Below the pieces are notes generated by a model. It had not been told where the DNA came from. It was given only the letters and a program-made list of their open reading frames with translations, and did not search any database. Both the position numbers and the translations under genes were made by a program. From contig JAJYDP010000098.1 in assembly GCA_021777365.1 (NCBI GenBank), positions 1 through 11,646 of the forward strand: a stretch of DNA of 11,646 nt, in the 5' to 3' direction. Within the stretch, counting starts at the first letter, position 1; every line of letters starts with the position of its first letter. The stretch is from Chloroflexota bacterium (GTDB lineage: Bacteria > Chloroflexota > Limnocylindria > Limnocylindrales > CSP1-4). This document shows, one piece after another, positions 6,391 to 11,646 of the stretch.

Positions 6391-6885
6391 TCACCCGCGC
6401 CGCGTCCATGCCTGGGCCAGGACCGCCGACCACGCGACGACGACGAGGCCCATCGCTGCGACGATCGCGGCCTCCACGGGGCGGTACACGCCCGGCTGGA
6501 ACAACCACCCGAGCAGCATTGGCGCGATGAACATCAGGGCCGACCGGGCGATGAGCGCATTGACCAGCCGTTGAGCCTGGCCTTGTCGCGCTGGGCCCTG
6601 ACGAGGCGTCGGAGTGGGTCTCGCCACAGCAGCAACCAGGACTCGCGCGGTGTTCGGGAGGCGGGAGAGCTCGAGGTAGGGACCCGCCACGTCCGCCGCA
6701 CCCACGATCCAGCCGACCGCACCGGTCAGCGCGAGGAGGATGAAGGCGATCGGCCGGTTCGAGTCGGAGATACCCGCCCCGCTCGACTGCGGGAGTAGTA
6801 ACGCCCCCAGGAAGCAGGCGAGCGCGATCCCCACTGGGATCCACAGCGTCGCGAGTGACGATAGCCCAGTCGGGCGCTGGATCAC
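6391..6885 (-). CDS. IS-encoded four-helix membrane protein of unknown function
   Basis: This 164-residue protein starts with GTG at 6885. It shows four hydrophobic segments: about 11-31 (LATLWIPVGIALACF), 47-70 (IAFILLALTGAVGWIVG), 110-131 (ALMFIAPMLLGWLF) and 137-158 (EAAIVAAMGLVVVAW). A polar, basic, Pro/Gln-rich loop (about 85-107, PTPTPRQGPARQGQAQR) separates helices 2 and 3. I recognise no family and no catalytic motif. The GTG overlaps the transposase stop as GTGA, the usual sign of translational coupling, so it is made with the transposase. It lies wholly inside the terminal repeats and therefore moves with the element. The frame is also open far upstream across the transposase gene, but that part is an Arg/Pro-rich shadow. 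Possible roles are a transposition accessory protein or a host-benefit cargo; neither is shown. Confidence 0.75.
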   Translation of the reverse strand: MIQRPTGLSSLATLWIPVGIALACFLGALLLPQSSGAGISDSNRPIAFILLALTGAVGWIVGAADVAGPYLELSRLPNTARVLVAAVARPTPTPRQGPARQGQAQRLVNALIARSALMFIAPMLLGWLFQPGVYRPVEAAIVAAMGLVVVAWSAVLAQAWTRRG

Positions 6886-8252
6886 GACGCCTGCTCCCGA
6901 GCTTCCACGTTCTCGGCCCGTTCGGGGGACCGGAAGGGCATGGGATCGGTGCCGAACAGCACGGTGATGACCCACTCGGAGCGGAACCCGGCATTGTCGA
7001 GCCCGCGCCAGGGCAGCCGGCGCAGGCGCTCCGAGCGCATCGCGGCGGTGAGCGCGTCGGTGTAGAAACGGGCGGCATCCTGCCGGTTCGAGTGCGCGGC
7101 GATGAGGGCGAGCCGGATGTCGAGCCGCGTCAGGTTCGAGACGCGGCCGCGCCCTGGGACGAGCGCGCGCCGGACTGCGGTGAGATAGCGCTCGATCGCG
7201 CCCGTCGAATACGGTCCCTCGCCGTCGAGCCGGGCCTGGATCGCGTCGCCGTTGTCGCGCAGGAACTTCTTGATCGAGGGCGTGGCTTCCTTCATCGCCC
7301 GAGCTCGCCACGCGCGAAACAGCGCAGGGTCGGCGAGCGCCGCCTCGCCGGCCTTCACGAGGGGATGCGTGCCCGGATACATCCGCGCGCGGTTGAACCG
7401 CCGACGCAGCAGGTCCCAGGTGTGCCACGTTGAGGCATGGATCCGGATCCCGGGCCACACGAACTCGGCGGCGTCCGCGAGGTCCTTCCAGCGATCGGCG
7501 AGCACCTCCTTCGGGCGACCGGGCAAGCTCCGGAAGAACGCCACCCACGCGTCGAAGCCGTCGTTGGGGACCGCCCGGGCATGGACGACATGGAAGCCCG
7601 TCGCGGTCGGCACGCCTCCCGCCAGCACCGCGAAACCCCAGTCGCCCCCGCGCTTGGGCTGCCCGGCCCTGGCCGTGCCTGCGCCGTAGAGAGCCGACAG
7701 CTTGAACTTCGTGGCGTCCACCACGAGTGGCTTGTCGGCCGGCCACTCGCGATCGGCGGTCATAGCCACCAGCAGCGCGCCGTAACGGTCGAGCCAGTCG
7801 CCGGCGAGCCGCGCGTCCTCCTCGGGGCGGACGATCTCGTAGCGTTTCCCGGCCCACGGGCGGAGGCGGAACTTGGGAGCTGGCGGGAAGGCGGGCGGCC
7901 GCGGAACGCCGGTGATGATCGCCCGCTGGTCGAGTCGCGCGTGGCGGCCCTCCCTGGCCTCCCGGATGGCCTTTCCGAGGCTGAGGCCCTGGCCGATGTA
8001 GCGCAAGAACGACACCACGTGGTCGAGGTGATACCAGGCATGCTCGGCGACCGGGTAGCCGCTGTCCCAGTCGCGCTCGCACGCGACGCACAGCCCGAGC
8101 AGGTCCTCGGTGATGGCCCGTCGAGGCGCGTGCGGCTTCTTCCGATCAGCGAGACACACGTATCGCTGTCGGCGCAGGCGCGAGGTCTTACCCCAGGGGA
8201 CGACAGGCGCGTCAGGATGTTCCGCGCACGTGGGGATGGATGACTGGTCCAT
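6882..8252 (-). CDS. DDE transposase
   Basis: This 456-residue protein has a Cys/His-containing N-terminus (C9, H12, C33, then C55-x2-C58) that looks like a zinc-binding DNA-recognition module. A helical segment typical of transposases follows (about 75-102, SFLRYIGQGLSLGKAIREAR), then an RNase H-like core. The likely catalytic triad is D179 in LVVDATKF, D253 in EVLADRWKDL and E354 in TGAIERYL, followed by the basic RGRVSNLTRLDIRLALI. It should cut the IS ends and join them to target DNA. ATG 8252 is preceded by GGAG 9 nt upstream. A minus-strand TAGGAT (8308-8303) just inside the right repeat is a weak -10 candidate. The stop overlaps the start of the membrane-protein gene. No frameshift or internal stop is seen. 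The triad and zinc assignments are by motif, and the IS family is not settled. Confidence 0.85.
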   Translation of the reverse strand: MDQSSIPTCAEHPDAPVVPWGKTSRLRRQRYVCLADRKKPHAPRRAITEDLLGLCVACERDWDSGYPVAEHAWYHLDHVVSFLRYIGQGLSLGKAIREAREGRHARLDQRAIITGVPRPPAFPPAPKFRLRPWAGKRYEIVRPEEDARLAGDWLDRYGALLVAMTADREWPADKPLVVDATKFKLSALYGAGTARAGQPKRGGDWGFAVLAGGVPTATGFHVVHARAVPNDGFDAWVAFFRSLPGRPKEVLADRWKDLADAAEFVWPGIRIHASTWHTWDLLRRRFNRARMYPGTHPLVKAGEAALADPALFRAWRARAMKEATPSIKKFLRDNGDAIQARLDGEGPYSTGAIERYLTAVRRALVPGRGRVSNLTRLDIRLALIAAHSNRQDAARFYTDALTAAMRSERLRRLPWRGLDNAGFRSEWVITVLFGTDPMPFRSPERAENVEAREQAS

Positions 8253-8315
8253 CCCGAAGCGCTCCGTTGAGGCGAGGCCGGGGTGGCCTCAGTCCGTCCC
8301 GCATCCTACCTGATC

Positions 8316-8335
8316 CACACAAGCGTCCATAGGTT
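8316..8335 (-). repeat. Right terminal inverted repeat of the IS
   Basis: CACACAAGCGTCCATAGG (8316-8333) plus TT is the inverted partner of 6316-6335, with 18 of 20 bp matching and both mismatches at the extreme tip. Confidence 0.92.
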
Positions 8336-8343
8336 TCACTTGA
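8336..8343. repeat. Target-site duplication, right copy
   Basis: TCACTTGA is the exact direct copy of 6308-6315. Its last four bases also form the TTGA of the TTGACA -35 box of the next operon. Confidence 0.9.
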
Positions 8344-8381
8344 CAACGCCCGGCAACCAGATGATAGTGAATACGCTATCA
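8340..8381 (+). promoter_or_regulatory. mntA-hepT promoter spanning the IS junction, with operator-like repeat
   Basis: TTGACA (8340-8345) is a perfect -35 box. It is followed after 17 nt by GATAGT (8363-8368), a fair -10 box. TGATAG (8362-8367) and CTATCA (8376-8381) are perfect inverted repeats covering the -10 box and the likely transcription start, a natural operator for the XRE domain of the next protein. AGGAGGG (8381-8387) is a strong ribosome binding site 8 nt before the GTG at 8396. Confidence 0.75.
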
Positions 8382-8395
8382 GGAGGGCCCACCGA

Positions 8396-8920
8396 GTGAG
8401 AGCCTCGATGCTGGTCCGCAGCGCCAGACGGCAGGCCGGTCTGACTCAGCGCGAACTCGCGCAGCGCACGGGCATTCCGCAAAGCACGATCGCACGCATC
8501 GAGCGCGATCAGAACGACCCGCGTGCGAGCACGCTCAACTCGCTCCTCATCGGTTGCAGCCAGACGCTGATCGGGTCGGGTTTCGCCCCCGACACCACAC
8601 TCGAGTTGAGCGAACGGGCGGCACGCCACCTGCCAGAGATCACCCGCAGGCTGGCGGACGGCTTCCGGCCCAGCCGGATCATCCTGTTCGGGTCGCAGGC
8701 CAAGGGCCAGGCCCGCCGCGACAGCGATCTCGATCTCCTGGTCGTCGTGGCGCATGTCGACGACAAGCGCCAGTTGCGCGTGGCCATGCGACAAGCCGTC
8801 GCCGACATTCCGATCGACAAGGACATCCTGGTCATCACCGAACGCGAGGCGGCGGCCCATCACGGCCGGCCGGTGTTGTCCACGGCGCTGCGCGAAGGAG
8901 TGCCGGTGTATGGCCGCTGA
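8396..8920 (+). CDS. mntA: XRE-nucleotidyltransferase fusion, MntA-type antitoxin
   Basis: This 174-residue protein fuses an N-terminal XRE helix-turn-helix (about 5-59: RQAGLTQRELAQRTGIPQST, IARIERDQNDPRASTL) to a minimal nucleotidyltransferase domain (about 85-172). That domain has the signature GSQAKGQARRDSDLDLL: G99-S100, D111 and D113, with a likely third Asp at D143 in DKDILVIT. In type VII toxin-antitoxin systems MntA neutralises its HEPN partner by attaching AMP to it. Here the HTH would add autorepression at the adjacent inverted repeat. The GTG start at 8396 has an excellent ribosome binding site; an in-frame ATG at 8408 is less likely. The 3' end overlaps the HEPN gene by 11 nt, so translation is probably coupled. 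Confidence 0.88.
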   Translation: MRASMLVRSARRQAGLTQRELAQRTGIPQSTIARIERDQNDPRASTLNSLLIGCSQTLIGSGFAPDTTLELSERAARHLPEITRRLADGFRPSRIILFGSQAKGQARRDSDLDLLVVVAHVDDKRQLRVAMRQAVADIPIDKDILVITEREAAAHHGRPVLSTALREGVPVYGR

Positions 8921-9356
8921 GCAGAAGAAACCCGCGGAGGAACACGTCGCGGAGGCCGCGACGTGGCTCGGTTACGCGCAGGGCGATCTCGCCACTGCGC
9001 GAAGCAACCACGCCGATAAGTCCGTGCCCAATCGGAACGCCGGACACATGGCTCAGCAGGCGGCCGAGAAGGCCATCAAGGCCGTCATCCTTCTCGAGAA
9101 TCGCCCGTTCGACATGATCCACGACGTAGATACGCTGGCCCGCCAGGTCCCGCAGGACTTCGTCGTCCCGACGCCGAGCGAGGACCTATCGTGGCTGACC
9201 GACCTCGAAACGAGCTCACGGTATCCCGAGCAGGGCGAGGTCGTGACCAGCGAGGACGCTGAGCGCGTAATCGACATCGCCGAAGCCATTGTCGCCGCCG
9301 CTCGCAGCCATTTCGCGGCCCGCGGCGTGGATTCCGATCTCTTCGTCTCGAGTTAG
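8910..9356 (+). CDS. hepT: HEPN-domain toxin (HepT-like)
   Basis: This 148-residue helical protein matches the HEPN pattern: ATWLGYAQGDLATARS (17-32), AGHMAQQAAEKAIKAVILLENR (44-65, described in parts: the AQQAAEKAIKA helix), HDVDTL (71-76) and SSRYPEQ (102-108). ATG 8910 is the start that leaves the domain complete, and it overlaps the nucleotidyltransferase gene by 11 nt. HEPN partners of MNT proteins are RNases. The expected R-x4-6-H motif is not in its usual C-terminal helix; the only fit is R65-x5-H71. The active site is therefore uncertain, and some members of this subfamily may not be nucleases. AMP transfer by the partner would target a Tyr near the active site in known HepT; Y105 is one candidate. 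Confidence 0.82.
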   Translation: MAAEQKKPAEEHVAEAATWLGYAQGDLATARSNHADKSVPNRNAGHMAQQAAEKAIKAVILLENRPFDMIHDVDTLARQVPQDFVVPTPSEDLSWLTDLETSSRYPEQGEVVTSEDAERVIDIAEAIVAAARSHFAARGVDSDLFVSS

Positions 9357-9421
9357 CAGGCGAGCAAGCGCGGGCGCGCCTCGAGGTGGGCTCCGTGGCG
9401 ATTCCGGCAGCCGCCGGGCTG

Positions 9422-9440
9422 CACATAGTATCCTATGCGT
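9422..9440 (+). promoter_or_regulatory. vapBC promoter and operator candidate
   Basis: Overlapping -10 candidates TAGTAT (9426-9431) and TATCCT (9429-9434) lie immediately before the antitoxin start. CATAG (9424-9428) and CTATG (9433-9437) are perfect inverted repeats over the same bases. No Shine-Dalgarno sequence is present, so a leaderless transcript beginning at or near ATG 9441 is the simplest reading. The -35 region is weak. Confidence 0.5.
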
Positions 9441-9683
9441 ATGTTCACGGAGCGAACGCAGGTTCTGCTGTCCAGGGAGCAGCTGGCGCGGCTGAAGCGG
9501 GCCGCGCGGCGCGAAGGCCGGTCGGTCGGCGGCGTGATCCGCGAGGCCATCGACGCGTACACCACCGCATCGTCCGATCGCCGGCGAGACGCCGTCCGCC
9601 ATCTCCTCGCGATGGACGCGCCCGTCGACGATTGGGACGTGATGAAGGCCGAGATCATCCGTGGGGCGACGGGCGAGGAGTGA
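9441..9683 (+). CDS. vapB: VapB-type ribbon-helix-helix antitoxin
   Basis: This 80-residue protein carries a ribbon-helix-helix N-terminus: TQVLLSREQLARLKRAA, then REGRSVGGVIREAIDAYTTA. The acidic tail (MDAPVDDWDVMKAEII) probably inserts into the toxin. ATG 9441 was chosen because TATCCT ends 6 nt before it and no ribosome binding site precedes either ATG. An ATG at 9435 would add two residues (MR). The stop overlaps the PIN-domain toxin gene by GTGA. It should repress its own promoter through the adjacent inverted repeat and block the PIN active site. Confidence 0.85.
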   Translation: MFTERTQVLLSREQLARLKRAARREGRSVGGVIREAIDAYTTASSDRRRDAVRHLLAMDAPVDDWDVMKAEIIRGATGEE

Positions 9684-10096
9684 CGTTCTTCCTCGACACG
9701 GCCGTCTTCATGTACGCCGGCGGACGCGACCACCCGCTGCGTCCGCCCTGCCAGGCGATCCTCGAGCGCGTGGCCGCCGGCGCGCTCGACGCGACGACCT
9801 CGGCGGAGGTGGTGCAGGAGATCCTCCACCGATTCGTCGCAATCCGGCGTCCCGACATCGGCACGGCGATGGCGCGAGACGTGCTCGATGCGCTCGAGCC
9901 GCTGCTGCCGATCACCCACGGCGTCGTTCGCCGGATGCCCGACCTCGTGGAGCGCTACCCGTCGCTCGCCGCCCGCGACCTTGTGCACGTGGCGACGTGC
10001 CTGGAGGAGGGGATCGAGACGATCATCAGCCCCGATAGCGTCTTCGACGACGTCCGGGAGATTCGTCGGCTGGATCCGACCGGGCTGATCGCCTGA
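9680..10096 (+). CDS. vapC: VapC-type PIN-domain ribonuclease toxin
   Basis: This 138-residue PIN-domain protein starts with GTG at 9680 inside the antitoxin stop (GTGA overlap). Acidic residues in family positions are D6 in FFLDTAVFMY, E43/E47 in TTSAEVVQEILHRF, D100 in LAARDLVHVATCLEEGI and D119 or D123 in IISPDSVFDDV. These make the usual Mg-binding cluster of VapC nucleases, which cut tRNA or rRNA; the specificity is not readable here. Length and layout match full-size VapC. A 9-bp hairpin follows 16 nt downstream. The core looks intact. Confidence 0.88.
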   Translation: MTFFLDTAVFMYAGGRDHPLRPPCQAILERVAAGALDATTSAEVVQEILHRFVAIRRPDIGTAMARDVLDALEPLLPITHGVVRRMPDLVERYPSLAARDLVHVATCLEEGIETIISPDSVFDDVREIRRLDPTGLIA

Positions 10097-10112
10097 CGGG
10101 CAAGGAGTCTGG

Positions 10113-10145
10113 CGCAGGCCGGGGCTCGCCTTCGCGCGGCCTGCG
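10113..10145 (+). terminator. Hairpin after vapC
   Basis: CGCAGGCCG (10113-10121) and CGGCCTGCG (10137-10145) form a perfect 9-bp stem with a 15-nt loop, 16 nt after the vapC stop. No U-tract follows. It is the best terminator-like structure in the window and separates vapBC from the fic promoter. Confidence 0.5.
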
Positions 10146-10175
10146 GCACAGGCGCCCGGTCCGGTTCCGCCGCGC

Positions 10176-10262
10176 GATCCCTTCATTCTTCGGTTGACAT
10201 TGAAGGATTAAGCAGAGATCATCGCAACAACCCTTCACTTGCGACCCGAGAATGAAAGGATG
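10176..10262 (+). promoter_or_regulatory. Four CCTTCA-type repeats in two inverted pairs upstream of fic (operator candidate)
   Basis: Pair 1 is CCTTCA (10180-10185) and TGAAGG (10201-10206). Pair 2 is CCTTCA (10232-10237) and TGAAAGG (10254-10260). Spacers are about 15-16 nt and the two left half-sites are 52 bp apart, close to five helical turns. The outermost sites are the most alike: TTCATTCT (10182-10189) mirrors AGAATGAA (10249-10256) exactly. The spacer of pair 1 contains the TTGACA -35 box, and pair 2 overlaps the ribosome binding site region. This is the layout of cooperative repression. Confidence 0.6.
10194..10222 (+). promoter_or_regulatory. fic promoter
   Basis: TTGACA (10194-10199) is a perfect -35 box. 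It is followed after 17 nt by GATCAT (10217-10222), which matches four of six -10 consensus bases. The leader would be about 40 nt and contains AAAGGA (10255-10260), 10 nt before the GTG start. Confidence 0.65.
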
Positions 10263-10270
10263 CGGCCGAG

Positions 10271-11455
10271 GTGCCCCGGTTGGTCGAGCGGCGGTGGGAG
10301 GGGAATCCGGCTGCGCCAGGTGGCCGCAGGGCGCGGGCCTCGTTCGCGTATCGCGCGTTCGTCCCCGACAGCATCGGCGCGCTGAACCCGGCGGTGCCGT
10401 TCCAGACCGCCGGCGCGGCGGCGGATGCGGAACGATCCATCCGGACACTCAACGAACGGGCCAGCGCAGCGGGCCTCGAGGCGATCGGGCCCCTCTTGCT
10501 GCGGTCCGAAGCCGTTGCCTCCTCGCGCATCGAGGGCTACCAGGTCAGCACGCTCAACCTCGCCAGGGCACTCGTCGATCCGCGAGCCGCCCGCGGGAGC
10601 GCGCGCACGGTCGCCGCGAACGTCAGTGCGATGGAGGAGGCCATCGCTCGCGCCGAGGACCCATCGCCGATCCGCGTCGCCGACATTGAGGCGATCCACC
10701 GGACACTGATGGCGCAGGAGCCGGATGCCACGCCGGGTCGGGTGCGCGAGGTGCAGAACTGGTTGGGGGGACGCCTCGACAGCCCCCTCGACTCGGAGTT
10801 CGTGCCTCCTCCAGAGGACCAGGTCATGGGCCTTCTCGAGGATCTCGTCGTGTTCATTGAGCGTGACGACATCCCGCCCGTGGCCCAGGCCGCAATCGCG
10901 CACGCTCAGTTCGAGACCATCCATCCGTTCATCGACGGCAATGGCCGTGTTGGCCGATGCTTGATCCACGTCGTTCTGCGACGCACAGGTGTGGCGCCGC
11001 GGTTCGTGCCGCCGGTGTCGATCGTGATGGCGGCCCGCCCGACCTCATACGTGGGCGGCCTGGTCGGTTTCCGCGAAGGGCGGATCGCCGATTGGGTCGA
11101 GTCGTTCGCGAACGCGTGCCGTCTCGCGGCGGATCACGCCGCCGCGCTCGCCGCCCAGGTGGCCTACCTCCAGCAGGAATGGGTCCAACGGGCTGGACGC
11201 CCTCGCGCGGACTCTGCGGCGGCCAGGCTCATTGCCCTTCTCCCGGCCCAACCGATCGTGTCCGCTCCCACGATCCGCGCGGCGATCGGGACCAGCCAGC
11301 AGCAGGCGCTTGTCGGGCTCAAGGCGCTCGCGGAGGCCGGTGTCGTGCGGCAGATCAGCGAGGGGAGCTACGACCGCCAGTTCGCGGCGACCGAGCTGTT
11401 CGACCTGGTGACCGCGTACGAGGAGCGGATCGCCGGGGGAGCCCGAGCGTCCTGA
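10271..11455 (+). CDS. Fic-domain AMP-transferase with N-terminal inhibitory motif and C-terminal winged helix
   Basis: This 394-residue protein is of the large stand-alone Fic type. An N-terminal helical part carries the inhibitory motif SSRIEG (84-89; S-x3-E-G). The Fic core follows, with a flap at EFVPPPED (176-183) and the catalytic HPFIDGNGRVGR (218-229), a perfect match to HPFx[D/E]GNGRxxR. The C-terminal part, about 312-380 (PTIRAAIGTSQQQALVGL, LAEAGVVRQ), resembles a winged helix DNA-binding domain. Fic enzymes transfer AMP from ATP to target proteins. Here the inhibitory Glu E88 lies in the same chain before the Fic motif (class II), so no separate antitoxin is needed. GTG 10271 follows AAAGGA by 10 nt. 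The CCTTCA repeats upstream could be the binding sites of its own winged helix. The target is unknown. Confidence 0.92.
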   Translation: MPRLVERRWEGNPAAPGGRRARASFAYRAFVPDSIGALNPAVPFQTAGAAADAERSIRTLNERASAAGLEAIGPLLLRSEAVASSRIEGYQVSTLNLARALVDPRAARGSARTVAANVSAMEEAIARAEDPSPIRVADIEAIHRTLMAQEPDATPGRVREVQNWLGGRLDSPLDSEFVPPPEDQVMGLLEDLVVFIERDDIPPVAQAAIAHAQFETIHPFIDGNGRVGRCLIHVVLRRTGVAPRFVPPVSIVMAARPTSYVGGLVGFREGRIADWVESFANACRLAADHAAALAAQVAYLQQEWVQRAGRPRADSAAARLIALLPAQPIVSAPTIRAAIGTSQQQALVGLKALAEAGVVRQISEGSYDRQFAATELFDLVTAYEERIAGGARAS

Positions 11456-11646
11456 TCCTGCCACGGCGCCCGCGTCGAGATCCTCGGGAGTTCGGGATCC
11501 GTAACCCTTCCGCAAGGTGCCCGGTCCGAGACTGGCGCGCATGAACACGCAGCCGGCCCCGGACACGCGGACCGCGCCCCCGCCCGGCGAATCCGGCTCC
11601 TGCTGCGCACGCGTCCCGCCCAGCATCCCGCGCCCATAGAGATTCG
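11456..11646 (+). other. Right edge: no supported gene; possible 32-residue reading frame
   Basis: After fic I see no clear terminator or recognisable gene. A short plus-strand frame, ATG 11541 to TAG 11639, would encode a Pro-rich peptide containing GSCCAR. It has no ribosome binding site and no known family, so I treat it as unproven. The next real gene probably starts beyond the edge. Confidence 0.25.

Larger units (their letters stand above)
6316..8335 (-). mobile_element. Complete 2,020-bp insertion sequence with transposase and membrane-protein passenger
   Basis: The limits are set by the 8-bp direct duplication TCACTTGA on both sides and by inverted ends of which 18 bp are perfect. 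The element carries two minus-strand genes: a DDE transposase (6882-8252) and, overlapping it by GTGA, a four-helix membrane protein (6391-6885). An 8-bp duplication is used by several DDE families (for example ISL3, IS256, IS66, IS1595). I could not assign this one with confidence from sequence alone. Perfect flanking duplications and intact genes suggest recent insertion and possible present activity. The element lies between mazF and the mntA-type gene and interrupts neither. Confidence 0.92.

Noticed and set aside
6886..8091. Upstream extension of the IS membrane-protein frame across the transposase gene
   Set aside because: The extension is Arg/Pro/Ala-rich low-complexity translation, and the transposase frame is clearly coding there. 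The GTGA overlap gives a normal start at 6885.
7437..8243. Plus-strand frame of 268 codons inside the IS
   Set aside because: No domain, biased composition, and fully antisense to the transposase with its DDE motifs.
6308..8343. Alternative element limits at 6318-8333 with a longer duplication
   Set aside because: The direct repeat TCACTTGA is exact for 8 bp only and sits 2 bp outside the perfect inverted repeats on each side. Limits of 6316-8335 explain both facts without mismatches in the duplication.
11541..11639. 32-residue frame with a Cys-Cys motif at the right edge
   Set aside because: It lacks a ribosome binding site and any family resemblance; a frame of this length is expected by chance in DNA this GC-rich. 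It is noted only in the edge-region entry.
1..11646. CRISPR arrays, tRNA or rRNA genes, riboswitches
   Set aside because: I found no regularly spaced identical repeats, no cloverleaf-like sequence and no conserved riboswitch core on either strand.

Overview
The window is very GC-rich. Its genes are compact and overlapping, with many GTG starts, and AT-rich sequence is confined to small islands at promoters. The secreted proteins have Pro/Thr-rich linkers and Ig-like or carboxypeptidase-regulatory-like modules. This fits a high-GC, GC-skewed-codon bacterium; Chloroflexota (Limnocylindria/Ellin-type lineages) or a neighbouring phylum such as Dormibacterota or Actinomycetota is my best guess. 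The sequence alone does not fix the taxon, and no RNA gene or conserved housekeeping gene is present to settle it.

Layout. (1) Positions 1-1994, minus strand: an exported protein with an N-terminal glutamic-peptidase (G1/eqolisin-like) domain, a PT-rich linker and at least three carboxypeptidase-regulatory-like repeats, truncated by the window edge. (2) Positions 2079-3633, minus: a hipBA toxin-antitoxin operon with a 40-bp nested palindrome directly over its promoter. (3) Positions 3839-5449, plus: a second exported multi-domain beta-sandwich protein. (4) Positions 5566-6153, plus: a mazEF-type pair. (5) Positions 6316-8335: a complete 2,020-bp insertion sequence with 18-bp perfect inverted repeats (offset 2 bp from its tips) and a perfect 8-bp target duplication. 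It carries a DDE transposase gene and, in a 4-nt GTGA overlap, a gene for a four-helix membrane protein. (6) Positions 8396-9356, plus: an XRE-MNT nucleotidyltransferase/HEPN (MntA-HepT-like) pair. (7) Positions 9441-10096, plus: a vapBC pair. (8) Positions 10271-11455, plus: a Fic-domain protein with a C-terminal winged helix, preceded by four CCTTCA-type repeats around its promoter.

How it fits together. About 8 kb hold five unrelated toxin-type modules (HipA kinase, MazF endoRNase, HEPN RNase, VapC PIN nuclease, Fic AMP-transferase). Each has its own promoter and an operator-like inverted repeat at the -10 or start region, and each toxin-antitoxin pair overlaps or abuts. This is an accessory island of the kind that accumulates toxin-antitoxin and phage-defence genes. 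The IS landed inside it, between mazF and mntA, and the 8-bp duplication includes the first four bases of the mntA -35 box. The IS with its coupled membrane-protein passenger is the least ordinary object here.
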